Origin: Rhodoferax sp.
GTDB lineage: Bacteria; Pseudomonadota; Gammaproteobacteria; Burkholderiales; Burkholderiaceae_C
NCBI RefSeq assembly: GCF_028689295.1
Contig: NZ_JAQTWL010000001.1
Coordinates: forward strand, 1-64,000
Length of the DNA stretch: 64,000 nucleotides
Direction: 5' to 3'
How positions within the stretch are numbered: the first letter of the stretch is position 1; the number at the start of each line of letters is the position of its first letter. Both the position numbers and the translations under genes were made by a program. Shown one piece after another: positions 18,073 through 27,972 of the stretch. The notes beneath the pieces are model-generated. The model worked only from the letters and a program-made list of their open reading frames with translations, searched no databases and was not told the origin of the DNA.

Positions 18073-19209
18073 ATGGCTCAAGAACAAGAGAACTTAGTAT
18101 TGCGTGATGCGCATCGCGTGGTCATCAAGGTGGGTTCCAGCCTGGTGACCAACGAAGGCCGGGGGCTGGACGAGGATGCCATTGGCGAATGGTGTCGGCA
18201 AATGGCGGTGCTGGTGCATCAGGGGCGCGAAGTCATCATGGTTTCCAGTGGCGCCATTGCCGAAGGCATGAAGCGGCTGGGCTGGGTCAAGCGGCCGCAT
18301 GAGATTCATGAATTGCAGGCTGCGGCGGCCGTCGGGCAGATGGGCCTGGCGCACATGTACGAGACCAAACTGCGCGAAAACGGCCTGGGCAGTGCTCAAG
18401 TGCTGCTCACGCACGCCGATCTGGCGGACCGCGAGCGCTACCTCAATGCGCGCTCCACGCTGCTCACGCTGCTCAAACTCGGTGTGGTGCCGGTCATCAA
18501 TGAAAACGACACGGTCGTCAATGACGAAATCAAGTTTGGCGACAACGACACGCTGGGTGCCTTGGTTGCCAATCTGGTGGAAGCGGATGCGCTGGTGATT
18601 CTGACCGATCAAAAGGGGCTGTTCACGGCTGATCCGCGCAAGGACGCCAACGCAGAGTTTGTGCATGTGGCGCAAGCGGGTGATGCCACTCTTGAGGCCA
18701 TGGCCGGTGGCGTTGGTTCCAGCCTGGGGCGCGGCGGCATGATCACCAAGATTTTGGCGGCCAAGCGGGCAGCGGGTTCGGGTGCTTCGACCGTGATCGC
18801 CTGGGGACGTGAGCCTAATGCCTTGTTGCGCCTGAGCCGGGGCGAGGCCATTGGCACGCTGTTGGTGGCGCCTACCCAAAAAACCCAGGCGCGCAAGCAG
18901 TGGATTGCGGACCATCTGCAATTGCGCGGTGCGGTGACCGTGGATGCCGGCGCTGTGGCCCGCCTGCAGGGCGATGGTTCGAGCCTGTTGCCCATCGGCA
19001 TGGTGGCAGTCGAGGGCGATTTTTCGCGTGGCGACGTGATTGCCATCCGCGATCCCCAAGGGCTTGAAATTGCCCGTGGCTTGGCCAATTACGCCAGTAC
19101 CGAGGCGCGCCTGATTTGCCGCAAGCCCTCCAGCGCGTTTGAGGGTCTGTTGGGATACTCGGCTGAGCCCGAAATGGTGCACCGCGACAACCTGGTTCTC
19201 AAACGCTGA
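18073..19209 (+). CDS. proB: Glutamate 5-kinase
   Basis: 378 residues: an amino-acid kinase domain (1-260) and a C-terminal PUA domain (about 285-370). It phosphorylates glutamate in the first step of proline synthesis and is usually inhibited by proline. Visible motifs are [35 protein letters not shown] and [13 protein letters not shown]. It follows obgE by 18 bp in one operon. Confidence 0.96.
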   Translation: MAQEQENLVLRDAHRVVIKVGSSLVTNEGRGLDEDAIGEWCRQMAVLVHQGREVIMVSSGAIAEGMKRLGWVKRPHEIHELQAAAAVGQMGLAHMYETKLRENGLGSAQVLLTHADLADRERYLNARSTLLTLLKLGVVPVINENDTVVNDEIKFGDNDTLGALVANLVEADALVILTDQKGLFTADPRKDANAEFVHVAQAGDATLEAMAGGVGSSLGRGGMITKILAAKRAAGSGASTVIAWGREPNALLRLSRGEAIGTLLVAPTQKTQARKQWIADHLQLRGAVTVDAGAVARLQGDGSSLLPIGMVAVEGDFSRGDVIAIRDPQGLEIARGLANYASTEARLICRKPSSAFEGLLGYSAEPEMVHRDNLVLKR

Positions 19210-19240
19210 TCAGTGCTGCTGCCGGCATTGTTGAGCCGAG

Positions 19241-19756
19241 CTAATTGGCCGTGAGCTTTCTGAGGATGTCAGCCGCCGAGTTGGCACTGGCGTTCCCTTC
19301 GCAGGCGCCTTGACGGGCCAGTGCCAGTGCGTGTTTCGAGGGCTGCCTGTCATCGAGTCCACGCCACTCAGGCTCTTTCACGATCGTCCAAAAGCCGTTG
19401 GCGTTGGCTCGGGCATAAGTTTTGACCTCACCCGTGTTACAGCGAATGCCTTCATAAAACGCATTTAACGAGCCACTGGGGCTCATTGCCACCATGACAT
19501 AGCGCACGATACCATCCGGCGTGATGGCCAGGGTGCCGGGATCAACGCCAAATTGCATGCTCACATAAGGCGGCATGTCGATGGCGATCCGACGGTTGGG
19601 GTCAAACTTGGGCGGCGCGGGAACTTCTGTTTCTTGCCAGTCGGGGTTATCAACCAGGCCTTGTGCATGCACACCGATAGAGCAGCAGACCATTCCCAAG
19701 ACCAGCCAGCGTTTGCACCTTGAAGGCCAGAGTCTTGGGAACTGTGATTCACACAT
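19241..19756 (-). CDS. CNP1-like family secreted protein
   Basis: 171 residues from the ATG at 19756, starting [10 protein letters not shown], with a hydrophobic signal segment ending GVHAQG. The body, with [15 protein letters not shown], a [21 protein letters not shown] stretch and TGEVKTYAR, matches the CNP1-like family of betaproteobacterial periplasmic proteins first noted in Neisseria. Function is unknown. Its start overlaps the end of rppH by 8 bp, so translation is coupled. Confidence 0.78.
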   Translation of the reverse strand: MCESQFPRLWPSRCKRWLVLGMVCCSIGVHAQGLVDNPDWQETEVPAPPKFDPNRRIAIDMPPYVSMQFGVDPGTLAITPDGIVRYVMVAMSPSGSLNAFYEGIRCNTGEVKTYARANANGFWTIVKEPEWRGLDDRQPSKHALALARQGACEGNASANSAADILRKLTAN

Positions 19757-20366
19757 GCTGTTGTCCCGCCTGGGGATCGGATTCCAGGGTGGCCCCCGGC
19801 GGCATCTCGAAACTCGCATCGGGCATGTCGGCGCACGATTGCTCCAGATCAAGCGGCCGGATGCCCTGGCGAAGAAAACGGTTGCGGTAGTCATTGCGCG
19901 GCAAAAAGCGCGACAACTCGGTGAGCGCCGTCACATAGACCTCGCGCTTGAATTCCACCACGGCATCTAGCGGCACCCAGTAGTCGTTCCAGCGCCAGGC
20001 GTCGAATTCAGGGTGGTTGGTGGCGCGCAGGTTCAAATCCCAGTCATGACCAACGAGTTGCAATAAAAACCAGATTTGTTTCTGGCCTTTATAAAAACCG
20101 CGCGAGTCGCGGCGAATAAAACGGTCTGGCACCTCATAGCGCAACCAGTCACGGGTGCGGGCCACGATGCGAATATGTTCGCGCAGCAGCCCAACTTCTT
20201 CATGCAGTTCCCGAATCATGGCTTGCTCGGGGGTTTCACCCCGGTCAATGCCACCCTGCGGAAACTGCCAGGAGTGCGTCCGAATACGCTTGCCCCAAAA
20301 CACCTGATTCTTCTGGTTGAGCAGGACGATGCCGACGTTGGGCCTAAAGCCGTCCCGGTCAAGCAT
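19749..20366 (-). CDS. rppH: RNA pyrophosphohydrolase
   Basis: 205 residues from the ATG at 20366 ([14 protein letters not shown]). The Nudix box [22 protein letters not shown] has all catalytic glutamates. RppH removes pyrophosphate from the 5' end of transcripts and starts RNase E-dependent decay. [15 protein letters not shown] and the C-terminal RFLPRNDYR support RppH/NudH over other Nudix enzymes. A poorly conserved 25-residue tail follows. It is divergent from proS. Confidence 0.94.
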   Translation of the reverse strand: MLDRDGFRPNVGIVLLNQKNQVFWGKRIRTHSWQFPQGGIDRGETPEQAMIRELHEEVGLLREHIRIVARTRDWLRYEVPDRFIRRDSRGFYKGQKQIWFLLQLVGHDWDLNLRATNHPEFDAWRWNDYWVPLDAVVEFKREVYVTALTELSRFLPRNDYRNRFLRQGIRPLDLEQSCADMPDASFEMPPGATLESDPQAGQQHV

Positions 20367-20457
20367 AATCAAACCCCAATTTTTAAATTAGCTTGATTAT
20401 GCACAGCATGAGCCGTGCGGCAAGCGACATAACCCTGACATATTGCCGGATATCCCT

Positions 20458-22200
20458 ATGCGAGCCTCTCAATTTTTCATTTCCACCCTCAAGGAGGCCC
20501 CGGCTGATGCCGAAATCGTCAGTCACAAGCTCATGATGCGCGCCGGCATGATCAAAAAACTCGGCGCCGGCATTTACACCCTGATGCCCATGGGGCTGCG
20601 CGTGGTCAAAAAAGTGGAGGCGATTGTGCGCGAAGAGATGAATCGGGCTGGCGCCGTTGAACTGGCCATGCCGGTAGTGCAGCCAGCCGAGTTTTGGCAG
20701 GAAACCGGCCGTTTTGAGAAAATGGGCCCGGAGTTATTGCGCATTAAGGACCGCCACGGGCACGACTTCGTGATCCAACCGACCAGCGAAGAGGTGGTGA
20801 CCGACATTGCGCGCCAGGAAGTCAGAAGCTACAAACAGCTGCCGAAGAATTTTTACCAGATCCAGACCAAGTTTCGCGACGAGCGCCGTCCGCGTTTTGG
20901 CCTGATGCGCGGACGCGAATTCATCATGAAGGACGCCTACAGCTTTGACCGTGATCAGAACAGCGCCAAAGCCAGCTACCAGGTCATGGCGCAAGCCTAC
21001 CGGCGCATTTTCGACCGATTTGGTCTCACTTACCGCGCCGTGGCGGCCGACAGCGGCGCGATCGGGGGGGATTTGAGCGAAGAATTCCAGGTGATTGCCG
21101 CCACCGGCGAAGATGCCATCGTCTACTGTCCGGGCAGCGACTATGCCGCCAACATGGAAAAAGCAGAAGCGCTGGCACCCGCAGGCCCGCGCCCTGCTGC
21201 CGCACAAACCATGACCAAGACCGCGACGCCGGGCAAGAGCACCTGCGCTGCAGTGGCTGAACTGCTGGGTGTGCCGCTGAAAAACACCGTCAAATCCTTG
21301 GTGCTGGCCACCGACGCACTCAACGAACTTGGTGAGGTGGTTCAAACGCAGGTCTGGTTGCTGCTGCTGCGCGGCGACCACGACATGAACGAAGTCAAGG
21401 TCAACAAGTTGCCGGGCTTGCAGGCTTTCCGCTTTGCCAGCCTCGGTGAGATTGAAGAGCACTTTGGTTGCCTGCCTGGTTACCTAGGTCCGATCGGCCT
21501 GAAAAAACCGGTGCAACTCGTGGTGGATTGTGAAGTGGCGGTGATGAGCGACTGGGTCTGTGGCGCCAACGACGCCGACTTTCACATCACCGGCGTCAAC
21601 TGGGGCCGTGACCTGCCCGAGCCAGCGCTGGTGGCCGACTTGCGCAACGTGGTGGCGGGAGATGCATCGCCCGATGGCCAGGGTGCGCTGGTGATCGAGC
21701 GCGGCATTGAAGTGGGCCATGTGTTTTATCTGGGCACAAAGTACAGCCGGGCCATGAATGCCACCTTTTTGGACCAGAACGGCAAACCCCAGTTCATGGA
21801 AATGGGCTGCTACGGCATCGGCATCACGCGCCTGCCCGCCGCCGCCATCGAGCAAAATCACGACGAGCGCGGCATCATCTGGCCCGACGCCCTGGCGCCT
21901 TTCACCGTGGTGCTGTGCCCGATCAATGCTGAGCGTTCGCCAGAGGTCAAAGCCGCTTCAGAGCAGCTTTATGCCGAGTTGCTGGCCGCCGGTGTCGATG
22001 TGTTGCTGGACGACCGTGGCGAGCGCCCGGGCGCGATGTTTGCCGACTGGGAGTTGATTGGCGTGCCGCACCGCATTAACATTGGCGACCGCGCCCTGAA
22101 GGAAGGCAATGTGGAATACCAGAACCGTCGAGACGCCGTTCCCAGCGCGGTGCCAGTCAGCGGTATTGTGGGCCAACTGCTGGCCAAGCTCAAGGCCTGA
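20458..22200 (+). CDS. proS: Prolyl-tRNA synthetase
   Basis: 580 residues from the ATG at 20458 ([15 protein letters not shown]). A class II synthetase of bacterial type with motif 2 ([21 protein letters not shown]), an editing insertion domain between about 220 and 390 that clears mis-charged Ala-tRNA, motif 3 ([14 protein letters not shown]) and an anticodon-binding domain at the C-terminus. It is cytoplasmic and essential. Confidence 0.97.
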   Translation: MRASQFFISTLKEAPADAEIVSHKLMMRAGMIKKLGAGIYTLMPMGLRVVKKVEAIVREEMNRAGAVELAMPVVQPAEFWQETGRFEKMGPELLRIKDRHGHDFVIQPTSEEVVTDIARQEVRSYKQLPKNFYQIQTKFRDERRPRFGLMRGREFIMKDAYSFDRDQNSAKASYQVMAQAYRRIFDRFGLTYRAVAADSGAIGGDLSEEFQVIAATGEDAIVYCPGSDYAANMEKAEALAPAGPRPAAAQTMTKTATPGKSTCAAVAELLGVPLKNTVKSLVLATDALNELGEVVQTQVWLLLLRGDHDMNEVKVNKLPGLQAFRFASLGEIEEHFGCLPGYLGPIGLKKPVQLVVDCEVAVMSDWVCGANDADFHITGVNWGRDLPEPALVADLRNVVAGDASPDGQGALVIERGIEVGHVFYLGTKYSRAMNATFLDQNGKPQFMEMGCYGIGITRLPAAAIEQNHDERGIIWPDALAPFTVVLCPINAERSPEVKAASEQLYAELLAAGVDVLLDDRGERPGAMFADWELIGVPHRINIGDRALKEGNVEYQNRRDAVPSAVPVSGIVGQLLAKLKA

Positions 22201-22232
22201 GGGGCGAAATCAATCAGCGGCGCAAGAAAGAA

Positions 22233-22868
22233 ATGATGAATCTGACCCGGCGCGTTCTTCTTGGGAATGCCTTATCGATCCCGCCATGGTTCGCTGGGAG
22301 CGGCGCGCTTCTTTTTCAAGCGCCATCCTGGGCCGGAATGCAGGTTGAAGAGCCGCTGGCCGACTCGGTTCGCACGGCCTTGAGTTCGGCCATTTCCAAC
22401 CAGGCGCCACCAGTGCCAGAGTTTCACGACACCGAGTCTCGGCTGCGCTATTTGCGCTGGCTGGGGGCCATGAGCGAACGATTGGTCAAGAAAAAATCGG
22501 ACTGGACAACCCGCAAGGAATTTCTGCAAACGGTCTGGTACGAGTCCATGCGTTCAGGGCTGGATGTGTCGCTGGTACTGGGTTTGATCCAGGTGGAGAG
22601 CAACTTTCGCAAGTTTGCCGTGAGCAGCGCGGGCGCGCGCGGTTATATGCAGGTGATGCCCTTCTGGACGCGGCTACTGGCCGATGGCGATGCCGGAAAA
22701 CTGTTTCACATGCAGACCAATCTGCGCTTTGGCTGCGTGATTTTGCGCCACTACCTGGACCGCGAAAGAGGTGACTGGTTCATGGCGCTGGGCCGCTACA
22801 ACGGCTCACGGGGCAGGGCGCCTTACCCGCAGGCCGTGTTGACTGCGCAGAAGGTCTGGCTGGCTTAA
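22233..22868 (+). CDS. Lytic transglycosylase (SLT domain)
   Basis: 211 residues. The N-terminus MMNLTRRVLLGNAL has a twin-arginine-like pattern and a hydrophobic segment ending PSWAG, so it is exported. The SLT goose-lysozyme-like domain (about 95-205) has the catalytic Glu in LIQVESNFRKFAVSSAGARG, then YMQVMPFW. These enzymes cleave peptidoglycan glycan strands to 1,6-anhydro-MurNAc. It is only 32 bp after proS and probably transcribed with it. ATG 22233 or 22236 may be used. Confidence 0.9.
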   Translation: MMNLTRRVLLGNALSIPPWFAGSGALLFQAPSWAGMQVEEPLADSVRTALSSAISNQAPPVPEFHDTESRLRYLRWLGAMSERLVKKKSDWTTRKEFLQTVWYESMRSGLDVSLVLGLIQVESNFRKFAVSSAGARGYMQVMPFWTRLLADGDAGKLFHMQTNLRFGCVILRHYLDRERGDWFMALGRYNGSRGRAPYPQAVLTAQKVWLA

Positions 22869-22869
22869 G

Positions 22870-23196
22870 TCAGTGGGCCGGCGTGCCCAGCATGGTCTGC
22901 AATTCACCGTTTTCGTACATTTCCATCATGATGTCGGAGCCGCCGATAAATTCGCCCTTGTAAAAGAACTGGGGAATGGTGGGCCAGTTGCTGTAGTCCT
23001 TGATGCCAGCGCGAATGCCGTCGTCTTCGAGCACGTTGACGGTTGTGATGGCTTTGGGATCTACGCCGCAGGCTTTCAGGATTTGCACCGCGCGGCCCGA
23101 GAAACCGCACTGCGGAAAGCTGGCTGTGCCTTTCATGAAAAGCAAAATGTCGTTGTGTTTGACCAGGTCGTCAATGCGTTGTTGTGCGTCGCTCAT
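22870..23196 (-). CDS. grxD: Monothiol glutaredoxin (Grx4 type)
   Basis: 108 residues with the CGFS active site at 30-33 (FPQCGFSGRAVQIL), WPTIPQFFYKGEFIGGSDIM and a standard length. Grx4 binds a [2Fe-2S] cluster as a glutathione-ligated dimer and delivers it to target proteins. It is the last gene of the minus-strand hemA-prfA-prmC-slyX set, after a 100-bp gap. Confidence 0.96.
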   Translation of the reverse strand: MSDAQQRIDDLVKHNDILLFMKGTASFPQCGFSGRAVQILKACGVDPKAITTVNVLEDDGIRAGIKDYSNWPTIPQFFYKGEFIGGSDIMMEMYENGELQTMLGTPAH

Positions 23197-23298
23197 GCTG
23201 GGTATTCCTAAGTTTAAAAACAGGCCGGATTATTTCACTTTTGAAGCGTCGTGGGGGTGAAACCCTGACGCGTTTAGGGCTGCTTGCGTCAATCAACA

Positions 23299-23517
23299 TC
23301 AATAGTGGGGTGGTAACTCGTCGCGCAGGTTGCGCGGGGTGGCCATGTCTTCTGGCGGCGCTTGCTGGCGCAGCCAATGTACTTCGCGCTCCAGACGGTC
23401 GATCTGTTCCTGCTGGCGGATGATGATCTGGTCGAGCTTGTCGAGCAGGTCTTCGGCAAAACTGGCCTTGACTTCCAGTTGGGTCAGTCGGTCTTCGGTG
23501 TGAGTCGGTGCCATCAT
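23299..23517 (-). CDS. slyX: SlyX family protein
   Basis: 72 residues, almost all coiled coil (TEDRLTQLEVKASFAEDLLDKLDQIIIRQQEQI), ending in the family tail PPHY. Function is unknown; it is widespread in proteobacteria as a small cytoplasmic protein. Its ATG overlaps the prmC stop codon (ATGA), which favours the start at 23517. Confidence 0.92.
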   Translation of the reverse strand: MMAPTHTEDRLTQLEVKASFAEDLLDKLDQIIIRQQEQIDRLEREVHWLRQQAPPEDMATPRNLRDELPPHY

Positions 23518-24374
23518 GGGTTGGGTTTCGGGTTGAGTTGTCCGCCGCTGCAGCGCTCGATGCCCGCCAGGTCCCGGCGAGACTGCACCGGTGCGAATCC
23601 TGCCTGTGTCAGCAAGTTGCGCACCGCCTGCGCCTGATCGTAGCCGTGTTCCAGCAGCAGCCAGCCGCCCCGTGCCAGATGTCTGGGCGCCTGGGTGATG
23701 ATCTGGCGCAGGTCGTCCAGACCATCTTCACCGCTACTGAGCGCTTGTGCTGGCTCGAATTTGAGCGTCGCCAGGTGCTGGTCAAGCTCTGCAATATACG
23801 GCGGATTGGCGACGATGCATTTGAATGATTCGGAGGCGTCAGGCAATGCTGCAAGCCACGCCCCCTGATGGAAGTTGACGTCCAGCTTGAGCCGCTGGGC
23901 ATTGGACTGGGCAACGGCCAGAGCGCCAGTGCTTAAATCGGTAGCGTGGACTTCAAGCGTGGGTTGGCTGGCCTTGAGCGCCAAGGCGATGGCACCGCTG
24001 CCCGTGCCCAGATCCAGCACACGGTGCCCGCCGTCCAGAGTCTCCAGCGCCCAACTCACCAGCGTCTCGGTGTCGGGCCGGGGCACCAGCACACGGGCAT
24101 CCACCCGCAAGTCCAGCCCAAAAAATTCCTTGTGGCCTGTAAGGTAAGCCAGCGGCTCGCCGGCCAAGCGTCGTTGCACCAGGTTTTCCAGAGAAGCGGC
24201 ACGCTCGGGCGGCAACGGATCGATGTCGTGCGCCAGCAGCCAGCCGCGTTGTGTTTCGGGTCGGTCCAGCACGTGCAGTGACAACAACTGGGCGTCCAGT
24301 CTATCCAATCCCCTGCTTTGCAGGCTGGCGAGCGTTTGCCCCACGGTGGGTTGAGCCGACTTGACTGTATTCAT
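23514..24374 (-). CDS. prmC: Release factor glutamine methyltransferase
   Basis: 286 residues. It methylates the Gln of the GGQ motif of release factors, including the PrfA encoded just upstream. N-terminal helical domain 1-80; S-adenosylmethionine fold with LDLGTGSGAIALALK at 120-134 and the catalytic NPPY at 190-193. It lies 6 bp after prfA, a near-universal pairing. Confidence 0.97.
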   Translation of the reverse strand: MNTVKSAQPTVGQTLASLQSRGLDRLDAQLLSLHVLDRPETQRGWLLAHDIDPLPPERAASLENLVQRRLAGEPLAYLTGHKEFFGLDLRVDARVLVPRPDTETLVSWALETLDGGHRVLDLGTGSGAIALALKASQPTLEVHATDLSTGALAVAQSNAQRLKLDVNFHQGAWLAALPDASESFKCIVANPPYIAELDQHLATLKFEPAQALSSGEDGLDDLRQIITQAPRHLARGGWLLLEHGYDQAQAVRNLLTQAGFAPVQSRRDLAGIERCSGGQLNPKPNP

Positions 24375-24380
24375 TGCGTC

Positions 24381-25475
24381 TCAGGCATTGAGTTCGAGTG
24401 CTGCCAGTTGCGCGGCAGCTTCGTGGGCCTGCAGCGCGGTCACGACATCGTCCAGATCACCTTCCATGATGGAGAGCAGCTTGTACAGCGTCAGGTTGAT
24501 GCGGTGGTCGGTAAGCCGCCCCTGCGGAAAGTTGTAGGTGCGGATGCGGTCGCTGCGATCGCCGCTGCCGACCAGGCTTTTGCGCTGGGCAGCGTCTTTG
24601 GCGGCGCGTTCGCTACGGTCCTTTTCATGGATGCGGGCCGTGAGCACCTTGAGCGCCTGCGCCTTGTTGCTGTGTTGGCTGCGCCCGTCCTGGCATTCGG
24701 CCACGATGCCGGTGGGCAGGTGGGTGATGCGCACGGCAGAATCGGTCTTGTTGATGTGCTGACCGCCGGCGCCGCTGGCGCGGTAGGTGTCGATGCGCAG
24801 GTCCGAGGGATTGATTTTGATGGCCTCAGTATCATCGGGCTCGGCCAGCACCGCCACGGTGCAGGCGCTGGTGTGGATGCGGCCCTGGGTTTCCGTGACC
24901 GGCACGCGCTGCACGCGGTGACCACCGGACTCGAACTTGAGCGCGCCATAAACCTGGCCGCCTTCGACTTTGATCACCACTTCCTTGTAGCCGCCGAGCT
25001 CGTTCATCGATTCGCTCAAAATCTCGGCGCGCCAGCCGCGCCGGTCACAAAAGCGCAGGTACATGCGCGCCAGATCAGCCGCAAACAGGGCTGATTCGTC
25101 ACCGCCGGTGCCGGCACGGATTTCAATAAAGGCATTGCGCGCGTCATCGGGGTCCTTCGGCAGCAGCATGCGCTGCAACTCGGCCTCGAGCTGCTGCAAC
25201 TCGGCGCGCGCGGCCTCGATTTCTTCTTGCGCCATCTGCGTCATGTCCGCATCATCTGCTGAACTTTGAAGCAGATCCTGGGCGGCCGCCAGATCAGCTT
25301 CGCGTTGCTGGTAGCGTTGCCAGCGGCTCGCCACGGCGGCCACTTCGGTGTGCTCACGCGACAGCAGCAGAAATTGCGCCATGTCGTTCATGATGTCGGG
25401 GCGTGACAGCAAAAACTCCAGTTCTCCCAGGCGGTCGGTGTAACGGGCAAGTTGCTGGCGAAGAAAGGGTTTCAT
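24381..25475 (-). CDS. prfA: Peptide chain release factor 1
   Basis: 364 residues from ATG 25475 ([12 protein letters not shown]). It reads UAA and UAG stop codons. GGQ lies at 237-239 in [19 protein letters not shown], and the PxT-type codon-recognition region (VPVTETQGR) is at 191-199. The upstream frame extension toward 25670 lacks family similarity and was left out. It follows hemA, as in most proteobacteria. Confidence 0.98.
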   Translation of the reverse strand: MKPFLRQQLARYTDRLGELEFLLSRPDIMNDMAQFLLLSREHTEVAAVASRWQRYQQREADLAAAQDLLQSSADDADMTQMAQEEIEAARAELQQLEAELQRMLLPKDPDDARNAFIEIRAGTGGDESALFAADLARMYLRFCDRRGWRAEILSESMNELGGYKEVVIKVEGGQVYGALKFESGGHRVQRVPVTETQGRIHTSACTVAVLAEPDDTEAIKINPSDLRIDTYRASGAGGQHINKTDSAVRITHLPTGIVAECQDGRSQHSNKAQALKVLTARIHEKDRSERAAKDAAQRKSLVGSGDRSDRIRTYNFPQGRLTDHRINLTLYKLLSIMEGDLDDVVTALQAHEAAAQLAALELNA

Positions 25476-25528
25476 GAGGCAGTGGGCAAGGTGATGGGGC
25501 GACGATTTATTTGTATGGGCGATCTGAT

Positions 25529-25576
25529 GGCTGTCATTGCGGTCGTCACCGCAATCAATGGATTTCTGCGACAGCC
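25529..25576. repeat. Nested inverted repeat in the hemA-prfA spacer
   Basis: The outer arms GGCTGTC and GACAGCC enclose a perfect 8-bp hairpin ATTGCGGT/ACCGCAAT with loop CGTC. The core TCATTGCGG...GCAATC resembles a worn copy of the tsaC palindromic element, but too much has changed to be sure. It is in the 130-bp gap between hemA and prfA. Confidence 0.5.
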
Positions 25577-25605
25577 CCGACCCGGTCTGGGGGGTGCCAG
25601 GACAG

Positions 25606-26865
25606 CTATCGTTCTTTGCGCAAAAAGAAGTGCTGGATGGCGGTACTGGCGTGCTCGCGCGCCTTCGCATCGCCTGCGCGCAACTCGGCCATGGCGCCGT
25701 GCAGCATTTTTTGCGTCAGCCCCTTGGACAAGGCTTCCAGCACGGCGTCCACATCAGCGCCCTTGGCCAATAGCTTGCGGGCGCGGGCAATCTCATTTGC
25801 GCGCCACTCGTCGGCCTGGGCGTTGAGCTGCTGAATCAGGGGCACAGAGCCACGCTGGTCGATCCAGTGCATGAAACTCAGCACGCCGGCATCGACAATG
25901 GCCTCGGCCTGCGCCACCGCCGCCTGGCGGCTGGCCTGCGCGGTTTGCACCACGCTGGAGAGGTCATCGACGGTGTACAGGTAGATGTCTTCCAGCGCTT
26001 TGACTTCCACCTCGATGTCGCGCGGAACGGCCAGATCGACCATGAACATGGGGCGGCGTTTGCGCTTTTTCAAAGCACTTTCCACCGTGCCCAGGCCAAT
26101 GATGGGCAGCGTGCTGGCGGTGCAACTGATGACGGCGTCAAACTCGTGCAAGCGATCGGGTAACTCGGCCAGGTGCATGACCTCGCCGCCGAAACGGCTG
26201 GCCAGCTTTTCGCCGCGCTCCAGGGTGCGGTTGGCGATCACCATGCACTTGGGCGTTTTGGCGGCAAAGTGGGTAGCGCACAGTTCGATCATTTCGCCCG
26301 CACCAACAAATAGCATTTTGACTTCGCCGAGGTCCTCGAACAATTGCCCGGCCAGGCGCACGGCGGCAGCGGCCATGCTGATGGAGTGCGCGCCGATTTC
26401 GGTCGAGGTGCGCACCTCTTTGGCCACAGCAAACGAGCGCTGGAACAACTGGCTCAGCGTGTTGCCCAATGCGCCGGCGGCTTCGGCGGCGCGCACCGCG
26501 TTTTTGATCTGGCCCAGAATCTGGGTTTCCCCCAGTACCATGGAGTCCAGCCCGCTGGTGACGCGAAACGCATGGCGAGCGGCGCGGCTGTCTTCGAGGG
26601 TATAGGAATGGGTACGCAACAGTGCAGGGGAGACACCACCGGTCTCGGCCAGCCAGTCGAGCGTGTGCTCCAGCTGGGGTTGTTCACCAGCGCAATAAAT
26701 CTCGGTGCGGTTGCAGGTGGAGATCAGCGCGGCTTCGGGCTGGTTTGGCAGCGATTCGCGCAAGCCCCGCAAAGTGGGTTCGACCTGGTCGATGGCGAAC
26801 GCGAAGCGACCGCGCAGGTCGAGCGGCGCGGTCGTGTGATTGATGCCTAATGCCCAGACTGCCAT
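25606..26865 (-). CDS. hemA: Glutamyl-tRNA reductase
   Basis: 419 residues from ATG 26865 ([20 protein letters not shown]). First committed step of C5 heme synthesis: it reduces Glu-tRNA to glutamate-1-semialdehyde with NADPH. Catalytic Cys51 in [30 protein letters not shown], and the NADPH loop [12 protein letters not shown] are clear. The C-terminal dimerisation helix includes [26 protein letters not shown]. It starts the hemA-prfA-prmC-slyX operon. Confidence 0.98.
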   Translation of the reverse strand: MAVWALGINHTTAPLDLRGRFAFAIDQVEPTLRGLRESLPNQPEAALISTCNRTEIYCAGEQPQLEHTLDWLAETGGVSPALLRTHSYTLEDSRAARHAFRVTSGLDSMVLGETQILGQIKNAVRAAEAAGALGNTLSQLFQRSFAVAKEVRTSTEIGAHSISMAAAAVRLAGQLFEDLGEVKMLFVGAGEMIELCATHFAAKTPKCMVIANRTLERGEKLASRFGGEVMHLAELPDRLHEFDAVISCTASTLPIIGLGTVESALKKRKRRPMFMVDLAVPRDIEVEVKALEDIYLYTVDDLSSVVQTAQASRQAAVAQAEAIVDAGVLSFMHWIDQRGSVPLIQQLNAQADEWRANEIARARKLLAKGADVDAVLEALSKGLTQKMLHGAMAELRAGDAKAREHASTAIQHFFLRKER

Positions 26866-26936
26866 GACTGGATTATAAAATCTCCCGCCATGTGCTTTGA
26901 CTTGCATCATTTTTTCTTTTTTCCTCAAGGTCTTTA

Positions 26937-27215
26937 ATGAATCTGCTGGCACTGCTCAACCATGTCATCAACTTCGCGGCGCCCGCTGCGTGGCTGGCGT
27001 TGCTGCTGCCGTGGCTGGCCCGATTGCTCTTCAGCAAAAGATCGTCACGTTTTCCTCTGCGCAAGCAGGCGGTCGTCATTTTTGTTGCAGGTCTGCTGGT
27101 CTTGCTGATCGGCTTGGTGACGTTCGGTCAGGACGGCAAGATGATGACTTATATGGCCCTGACGCTCACTGCCGCCACCAGCCAGTGGGTCATGCTCAAA
27201 GGCTGGCGGGGCTAA
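26937..27215 (+). CDS. Small inner-membrane protein of unknown function
   Basis: 92 residues with two or three hydrophobic segments (about 10-32, 46-63 and 69-85) separated by a basic loop, [20 protein letters not shown] stands 7 bases before the ATG. It resembles small conserved membrane proteins found beside hemA in Comamonadaceae, but no family name can be given. Its 3' end overlaps the convergent ugpQ gene by 20 bp. Confidence 0.7.
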   Translation: MNLLALLNHVINFAAPAAWLALLLPWLARLLFSKRSSRFPLRKQAVVIFVAGLLVLLIGLVTFGQDGKMMTYMALTLTAATSQWVMLKGWRG

Positions 27216-27969
27216 ACAAGTCCACCCGGTCGGTGATGATGCCATCCAGACCCAGGTCCAGCAGACGCCGGGCCGTGGTTTTATCGTTGACGGTGTAGCT
27301 CAGGGTCCTGAACCCGGCGCTTTTGGCTTGCGTCATGCTGGACTGGTCCCACAGGAGGTGGTCACAGATGATGGCCACACAGCCCAGGCGCAGCGCAGTT
27401 TTCAGCCAGCCGGGCCACAGCGCATCCAGCAGCAGACCCCGTGGCAGCTCCGGCTGCGCCTGCATGGCGGCTTCCAGCGCGGTCACGTCAAAGCTGCTCA
27501 GGAGTGGTGGCACGGCGGCGTTTTGCCACAGGCGGGCTGCCTCTCGGGCCACCACGTCACCGGTGTGGCGCTCCAGGCCGGGTGTGGGCTTGATCTCGAT
27601 ATTCAAAAAAAAGCCATTGCGCAGGCAATAGCGGGCAACGGCCTCAAAAGTGGGCAGCGGCTCGGCGGCAAAGGCGCGTGAATGCCAGCTTCCGGCATCG
27701 AGTTGGGCCAGCGTGCTCCAGGTATGGTCGCCAGCCGTGGCGCCGTGCTTCGCATCCAGCGTATCACCGGCATTGGTGGTGCGCGTCAGGGTGTCATCGT
27801 GCAGCAAAAAAGGCACGCCGTCGCTGCTCAGTTTGACGTCGCATTCGAACATGCGGTAGCCGTGGCTGGCGCCAAGAAGAAAAGCGGCCAGCGTGTTCTC
27901 GGGCGCCAGTTTGCCGGCGCCCCGGTGGGCGATCCAGCGCGGGTAGGGCCAGGGCCGGGGGGCTGGCAT
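27196..27969 (-). CDS. ugpQ: Glycerophosphodiester phosphodiesterase (UgpQ type, cytoplasmic)
   Basis: 257 residues, no signal peptide. GDPD domain: WIAHRGAGKLAPENTLAAF (metal- and substrate-binding His-Arg and Glu), FECDVKLSSDGVPFLLHDDTLTRTT and LNIEIKP. It hydrolyses glycerophosphodiesters to glycerol-3-phosphate and an alcohol. No ugpBAEC transporter is nearby. It lies 3 bp after lysS on the same strand and is probably co-transcribed. Confidence 0.94.
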   Translation of the reverse strand: MPAPRPWPYPRWIAHRGAGKLAPENTLAAFLLGASHGYRMFECDVKLSSDGVPFLLHDDTLTRTTNAGDTLDAKHGATAGDHTWSTLAQLDAGSWHSRAFAAEPLPTFEAVARYCLRNGFFLNIEIKPTPGLERHTGDVVAREAARLWQNAAVPPLLSSFDVTALEAAMQAQPELPRGLLLDALWPGWLKTALRLGCVAIICDHLLWDQSSMTQAKSAGFRTLSYTVNDKTTARRLLDLGLDGIITDRVDLFSPASL

Positions 27970-27972
27970 GGT

